Under the pieces are notes generated by a model. It did no database searches. It had not been told where the DNA came from and worked only from the letters and a program-made list of their open reading frames with translations. 9,150 nt of DNA from Nitrospiria bacterium (GTDB taxonomy: Bacteria; Nitrospirota; CAKKRA01; 9FT-COMBO-42-15), in NCBI GenBank assembly GCA_919903585.1, contig CAKKST010000439.1, positions 1 through 9,150 of the forward strand, written 5' to 3'. The first letter of the stretch is position 1. Every line of letters starts with the position of its first letter. This document shows positions 6,051-9,150 of this stretch, one piece after another. A program made the position numbers and the translations under genes.

Positions 6051-7639
6051 TGGCAAGGTTAGTGATAGACCCTATTACAAGGATAGAAGGGCATTTAAAA
6101 CTTGAGGTTGAGATAGAAGGCGGCAAAGTAAAGGATGCATGGACATCCGGCACACTCTTTCGCGGCTTTGAGATAATTCTAAAAGGCAGGGATCCGAGGG
6201 ATGCATGGCATATTACACAGAGGATATGCGGTGTCTGCCCCACATCACACGGACACACATCCTCCATGAGCCTTGAGGATTCTTTCAAAATAAAGCCGCC
6301 TGATAATGGCAGGATTATAAGAAATATTATTGAGGCATGCCAGTTTGTCCACTCACATATACTTTGGTTTTATCACCTTACTGCACTTGATTATGTGGAT
6401 GTTGTCAGTGCGCTAAAGGCGCAGCCAAAGGAGGCATCATTAAAAAAGGTTCAGGACAGATTAAAGAACTTTGTTAACAGCGGCCAGCTCGGGCCATTTG
6501 CAAATGGCTACTGGGGGCATCCAGCATATAAATTGCCTGCTGATTTAAATCTCGTTGCAGTTGCACATTATTTAGAGGCGCTGGATATGCAGGCAAAGGC
6601 ATCGCATCTATCTGCGCTCTTTGGAGGAAAGATGCCTATGACAATGACATCTCCTCCCGGAGGCACGACACTTGTTCCGACTGTTGATATACTCGCAAAT
6701 TACTTCTCACGTGTTGAGGAATTACAAAAATGGGTGGATAGCGTCTTTATCCCTGATGTACTTGCCATTGCGCCTTATTATCTTGACTATGCAAAGATCG
6801 GAAAGGGGCATGGAAACTATCTTGCATGGGGTGTGTTTGAGGATTCATCCTATGACCCAAAGAAGAGGCTCCTGCCGAGGGGAATAATTATGAACAGCCA
6901 GCTAAAGGCAATTGATGCAAAGCCTGAGGAGGTTACAGAGCATGTGAAGCATAGCTGGTATACAGATTCAGCGCCGCTTAATCCAATGAACGGTGTTACT
7001 GAGCCGAATTTTACAGAATATGACACCAATAAAAAATACACATGGGCAAAGGCGCCGAGGTATCAGGGCAAGCCCATGGAGGTTGGGGCATTATCAAGGA
7101 TGCTTGTTGCATATACTTCGGGCAGGGAGAAGGCGGTTAAACTGATTGACGGTACACTAAAGGCATTGAATGTAGCAGGAAAGCCAGAAGTGCTTTTGTC
7201 TGTCTTAGGCAGGATTGCGGCAAGGACGCTTGAGACAAAGCTCATACTGGATGAGATGGTCAACTGGGGGATGCAGATTGCTGAGAATATAAAGAATGGA
7301 AAGGCTGCGGTTTATACTGATTATAAATTACCAGACTCTGCATCTGGCATCGGGCTCTGGGAGGCGCCGAGGGGCGCATTGGGACACTGGAATGTAATAG
7401 AGAATAAGAAATTAAAAAATTATCAGTGCGTTGTGCCGACAACATGGAATGTCTGCCCGAGGGATGATAATGGCATCCGCGGTCCGATTGAGGAGGCGCT
7501 AATAGGCACACCCTGTGTTGATGCAAAGAGGCCTGTTGAGATTTTGCGTGTTGTACATTCCTTTGATCCGTGTCTTGCATGCACAGTGCATATTATTGAT
7601 CCGGATACTAATGAGATACATAAATTCAGAGTGAGCTGA
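6050..7639 (+). CDS. hyaB: Group 1 [NiFe] hydrogenase large subunit
   Basis: Catalytic subunit that splits H2 at the NiFe(CN)2CO centre; 529 residues. The start ATG overlaps the hyaA stop by one base and is preceded by GGGAGGTGAGG. N-terminal VIDPITRIEGH is the family signature. The L1 motif RICGVCPTSHGH gives nickel ligands C60 and C63, and the L2 motif DPCLACTVH gives C508 and C511 with H514. Residues 515-529 form the C-terminal extension that the HyaD-type endopeptidase removes after H514 once nickel is inserted, matching the presence of hyaD downstream. No Sec codon is seen at the L2 cysteines, so this is not [NiFeSe]. No signal peptide is present; export is expected as a complex with the Tat-targeted small subunit. 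Confidence 0.96.
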   Translation: MARLVIDPITRIEGHLKLEVEIEGGKVKDAWTSGTLFRGFEIILKGRDPRDAWHITQRICGVCPTSHGHTSSMSLEDSFKIKPPDNGRIIRNIIEACQFVHSHILWFYHLTALDYVDVVSALKAQPKEASLKKVQDRLKNFVNSGQLGPFANGYWGHPAYKLPADLNLVAVAHYLEALDMQAKASHLSALFGGKMPMTMTSPPGGTTLVPTVDILANYFSRVEELQKWVDSVFIPDVLAIAPYYLDYAKIGKGHGNYLAWGVFEDSSYDPKKRLLPRGIIMNSQLKAIDAKPEEVTEHVKHSWYTDSAPLNPMNGVTEPNFTEYDTNKKYTWAKAPRYQGKPMEVGALSRMLVAYTSGREKAVKLIDGTLKALNVAGKPEVLLSVLGRIAARTLETKLILDEMVNWGMQIAENIKNGKAAVYTDYKLPDSASGIGLWEAPRGALGHWNVIENKKLKNYQCVVPTTWNVCPRDDNGIRGPIEEALIGTPCVDAKRPVEILRVVHSFDPCLACTVHIIDPDTNEIHKFRVS

Positions 7640-7640
7640 A

Positions 7641-7679
7641 CCCCTCACCCTAACCCTCTCCCACAAGGGGAGAGGGAAT
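7641..7679 (+). repeat. Left copy of an exact 39-bp inverted repeat flanking hyaC
   Basis: Begins CCCCTCACCCTAACCCTCTC and contains a hairpin CCCTCTCCC (7654-7662) / GGGAGAGGG (7668-7676) with loop ACAAG. Its reverse complement occurs without mismatch at 8493-8531. It starts two bases after the hyaB stop. There is no T-tract, so a terminator role is not supported. Confidence 0.9.
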
Positions 7680-7713
7680 AAAGGGAGAGTAAGGCAAATA
7701 GAGGAGGTGGATT

Positions 7714-8370
7714 ATGCCAAAAAAGGTGCAGTTAAAATATGAATGGAATTGGGCGTACAGGATAGAGCACTGGGTGCATGTGGCTTCAATGATTATCCTG
7801 GTATTTACAGGTTTTTACATCCACTGGCCGTTCTGCCTCGCGAAGTGCCCCTATTGCGACTTCAACAGGTTTCTGCATTTTGTCTCTATGTATACCCTGA
7901 TTATCGGGCTTGCTATAAGGGTTTATATGGCATTCTTTTCAAGATTCTATGCAGACTGGAAAGACTTCTCCATTATACAGAATATAAAGGGTGCGCCTGA
8001 GATGGTCGCTTATTATACCTTCTTGAAAGGCGAACATAAGGAATATAGAAAATACAACCCGCTTCAGGCATTTACATATTTATCATGGGCAGGACTCATC
8101 ATCATTCAGGCATTGACAGGCCTTGCGCTTTATACAGGGGATGTCTTCGGCCTCTTTTCTTCACAGTCTGCCTTTGGATGGATAAACAGGCTGCTCGGCG
8201 GCGAGGGCTTTACGAGAATACTGCACTTTCTGATAATGTGGTACTTTATCATAACTGCGGTTGTTCATGTGTATATGAGCCTGCTCCAGACCCTTGTGAA
8301 ACGGGACAGGACATTTCAGTCCATGTTTACTGGATATAAGCTGAGTAGTGCAACTGGGAAGAAGAGGTGA
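7714..8370 (+). CDS. hyaC: [NiFe] hydrogenase cytochrome b subunit with an embedded HemW-like CxxxCxxC segment
   Basis: Membrane di-haem cytochrome b that anchors the hydrogenase and passes electrons to quinone; 218 residues, close to the family's usual length. GAGGAGGTG (7701-7709) supports the ATG. Four helices lie near residues 20-36, 53-75, 118-140 and 168-190. Candidate haem ligands are H19 (YRIEHWVH), H55 (RFLHFVSMY), H171 (RILHFLIMW) and H185 (VVHVYMSL). The loop between helices 1 and 2, predicted periplasmic, is odd: residues 35-51 read YIHWPFCLAKCPYCDFN, with C41/C45/C48 in radical-SAM spacing. This is near-identical to the N-terminal motif of HemW-type proteins, and 16 of its 17 codons end in G or C, unlike the flanks. 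In E. coli HyaC this loop is longer and lacks cysteines. The rest of the protein is ordinary, so I keep the HyaC call and treat the segment as a replacement or artefact. Confidence 0.88.
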   Translation: MPKKVQLKYEWNWAYRIEHWVHVASMIILVFTGFYIHWPFCLAKCPYCDFNRFLHFVSMYTLIIGLAIRVYMAFFSRFYADWKDFSIIQNIKGAPEMVAYYTFLKGEHKEYRKYNPLQAFTYLSWAGLIIIQALTGLALYTGDVFGLFSSQSAFGWINRLLGGEGFTRILHFLIMWYFIITAVVHVYMSLLQTLVKRDRTFQSMFTGYKLSSATGKKR

Positions 8371-8420
8371 AAATACTCACCCTCCCCTTTATCCCCTCCA
8401 GTCAAGGGAGGGCTTGTAGG

Positions 8421-8438
8421 GCAAGGCTTTAGCCTTGC
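8421..8438. repeat. 18-bp palindrome
   Basis: GCAAGGCT pairs with AGCCTTGC around a TT centre. It is preceded by TTGTAGG, similar to the TGTAGG at the edge of the neighbouring 28-bp palindrome, so the two may be related elements. Confidence 0.8.
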
Positions 8439-8446
8439 ATCAAACC

Positions 8447-8474
8447 TGTAGGCACGGTTTAAACCGTGCCTACA
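8447..8474. repeat. 28-bp perfect palindrome
   Basis: The sequence TGTAGGCACGGTTT and its exact reverse complement meet at the centre with no loop, giving a fully self-complementary 28-mer. It could form a cruciform or hairpin, or bind a dimeric protein. Position inside a repeat island favours a mobile-repeat origin over an operator. Confidence 0.85.
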
Positions 8475-8492
8475 AAAGAGTTGTCCAATAAA

Positions 8493-8531
8493 ATTCCCTC
8501 TCCCCTTGTGGGAGAGGGTTAGGGTGAGGGG
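8493..8531 (-). repeat. Right copy of the exact 39-bp inverted repeat flanking hyaC
   Basis: Exact reverse complement of 7641-7679. It contains CCCTCTCCC (8496-8504) / GGGAGAGGG (8510-8518). Its 3' end, GGTGAGGGG, runs into the hyaD ribosome binding region, so the repeat appears to supply the Shine-Dalgarno sequence. Confidence 0.9.
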
Positions 8532-8539
8532 GAATAAAA

Positions 8540-9037
8540 ATGAAAATTACCATACTCGGCATCGGCAATATCCTCTACGGTGATGAGGGCTTTGGTGTGC
8601 GCGTTGTAGAGGAATTAAAAAATATGGGGCTTCCGGAGGATGTAGAATTGATTGAAGGAGGGACTGACGGCGCAAAACTCCTCCCGGTTATCACACAGGC
8701 GGATTATCTGATAATAATTGACGCAATAAGCGCAGATGATGAGGCTGGCGCAATATTCCGCATCCCTATTGAAGAATTACGGCAGAGGCAGGGGCTTCCC
8801 ATTATAAAGACATCCCTTCACCAGATGAGCATAATGGATGTGCTGAGTATGGCGAATGTGCTTGATAGGCAGGTGAGGGGCGTGATAATCGGCATCCAGC
8901 CAAAGGAAATACCCCTCCACCCTTCCCTCCCCCACGAGGTGGGAGGGTGGAGTAGGGGGAACTTATCACCAGAGATTGAGGCGAGGGTGCCGGAGGTTAT
9001 TGACCTGATAATGAAGGAGGTGCACAGCTATGCATGA
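8540..9037 (+). CDS. hyaD: Hydrogenase maturation endopeptidase, with an in-frame palindromic insertion
   Basis: Cytoplasmic nickel-dependent protease that removes the C-terminal extension of the large subunit after nickel insertion; 165 residues. The N-terminus ITILGIGNILYGDEGFGV is the family signature. Putative nickel-sensing residues match HybD: E16, D61 (IIIDAISADD) and H94 (TSLHQMS). Residues about 125-140, between IGIQPKEI and LSPEIEARVPEV, are encoded by an imperfect C/G-rich palindrome (8911-8960). This is where relatives run almost directly from QPxxI to LSPEV. Removing it leaves about 149 residues, within the usual family size. The ribosome site GAGGGGG (8526-8532) comes from the flanking repeat. 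The end overlaps hypA by 8 bp. Confidence 0.93.
   Translation: MKITILGIGNILYGDEGFGVRVVEELKNMGLPEDVELIEGGTDGAKLLPVITQADYLIIIDAISADDEAGAIFRIPIEELRQRQGLPIIKTSLHQMSIMDVLSMANVLDRQVRGVIIGIQPKEIPLHPSLPHEVGGWSRGNLSPEIEARVPEVIDLIMKEVHSYA
8911..8960. repeat. Imperfect palindrome of the intergenic repeat type inside hyaD
   Basis: Left side ACCCCTCCACCCTTCCCTCC with CCCAC, right side GTGGGAGGGTGGAGTAGGGG, centre GAG. The two arms are complementary apart from short gaps, and the sequence resembles the C/G-rich hairpins between the genes. It is in frame and has no stop codon. Confidence 0.75.
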
Positions 9038-9150
9038 GTTTTCAATGGCTGAAGAGCTGCTTAGCATTGTCAGGACAAATGCAGCGGCAAGCAATGCAAA
9101 GAAGGTAACCTCAATCAGGGTAAGGCTTAGCGACATATCATCTATCACGG
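9030..9150 (+). CDS. hypA: Hydrogenase nickel incorporation protein HypA, N-terminal part, 3'-truncated
   Basis: Nickel chaperone that, with HypB, delivers nickel to the large subunit precursor in the cytoplasm. Forty codons are visible before the window ends. The start MHEFSMAEELLSIV carries the invariant N-terminal Met-His that binds nickel, and the following AKKVTSIRVRLSDISSI matches the family's first beta strand, where IGELS is more usual. AAGGAGG (9014-9020) precedes the ATG, which overlaps the end of hyaD by 8 bp. The zinc-binding CxxC motifs lie outside the window. Confidence 0.88.
   Translation, partial: MHEFSMAEELLSIVRTNAAASNAKKVTSIRVRLSDISSIT

Larger units (their letters stand above)
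8376..8531. repeat. Composite palindromic repeat island between hyaC and hyaD
   Basis: Outer inverted ends CTCACCCT (8376-8383) and AGGGTGAG (8521-8528) enclose several palindromes: a short C/G-rich stem CCCTCC/GGAGGG (8394-8412), the 18-bp and 28-bp elements listed separately, and the 39-bp repeat copy at 8493-8531. The architecture parallels the island at 3456-3577. No coding sequence or clear promoter is seen in this 169-bp gap. Confidence 0.8.

Noticed and set aside
7654..7676. Rho-independent terminator after hyaB
   Set aside because: A good stem is present but no T-tract follows, and the same sequence occurs inverted upstream of hyaD, so it is a repeat.
7714..8370. Calling this gene a radical-SAM enzyme because of CxxxCxxC
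   Set aside because: Only 17 residues match; there is no TIM-barrel domain, and the remaining protein is a four-helix HyaC cytochrome b with its haem histidines.

Overview
The window carries a compact, all plus-strand block of anaerobic respiratory genes. It begins inside a membrane-bound, periplasmic formate dehydrogenase of the FDH-N/FDH-O type (alpha subunit C-terminal part, four-cluster Fe-S beta subunit, cytochrome b gamma subunit). These are followed by the FdhE accessory protein and an Fe/Mn superoxide dismutase. The second half is a group 1 membrane-bound uptake [NiFe] hydrogenase: Tat-exported small subunit, large subunit, cytochrome b subunit, maturation endopeptidase, and the first 40 codons of the nickel chaperone HypA, cut by the window end.

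Base composition looks mid-range, with frequent AGG and ATA codons, strong GGAGG ribosome binding sites and C/G-rich palindromic repeats between genes. With the gene content this suggests an anaerobic or microaerophilic Gram-negative bacterium, perhaps of the Nitrospirota or Desulfobacterota type. That placement is weak inference; no phylogenetic marker gene is present.

Layout: 1-1952 fdnG (partial); 1953-2073 repeats; 2074-2829 fdnH; 2831-3451 fdnI; 3452-3622 composite repeat island; 3623-4303 fdhE; 4318-4896 sodB-like; 4953-6050 hyaA/hybO-like; 6050-7639 hyaB; 7640-7713 repeat; 7714-8370 hyaC; 8371-8539 composite repeat island; 8540-9037 hyaD; 9030-end hypA. Formate and H2 would both be oxidised on the outer face of the membrane, with electrons passed through b-type cytochromes towards quinone. 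FdhE and HyaD/HypA assemble the two enzymes and the SOD may protect their metal centres.

Four things stand out. (1) The hydrogenase cytochrome b carries a 17-residue stretch (YIHWPFCLAKCPYCDFN) that reads like the radical-SAM motif of HemW-type proteins, with nearly all codons ending in G/C, directly beside a predicted haem ligand. (2) hyaC is flanked by an exact 39-bp inverted repeat. (3) The small subunit has Asp in place of one proximal-cluster Cys, and Cys in place of the conserved medial-cluster Pro. (4) A copy of the intergenic palindrome family lies in frame inside hyaD.
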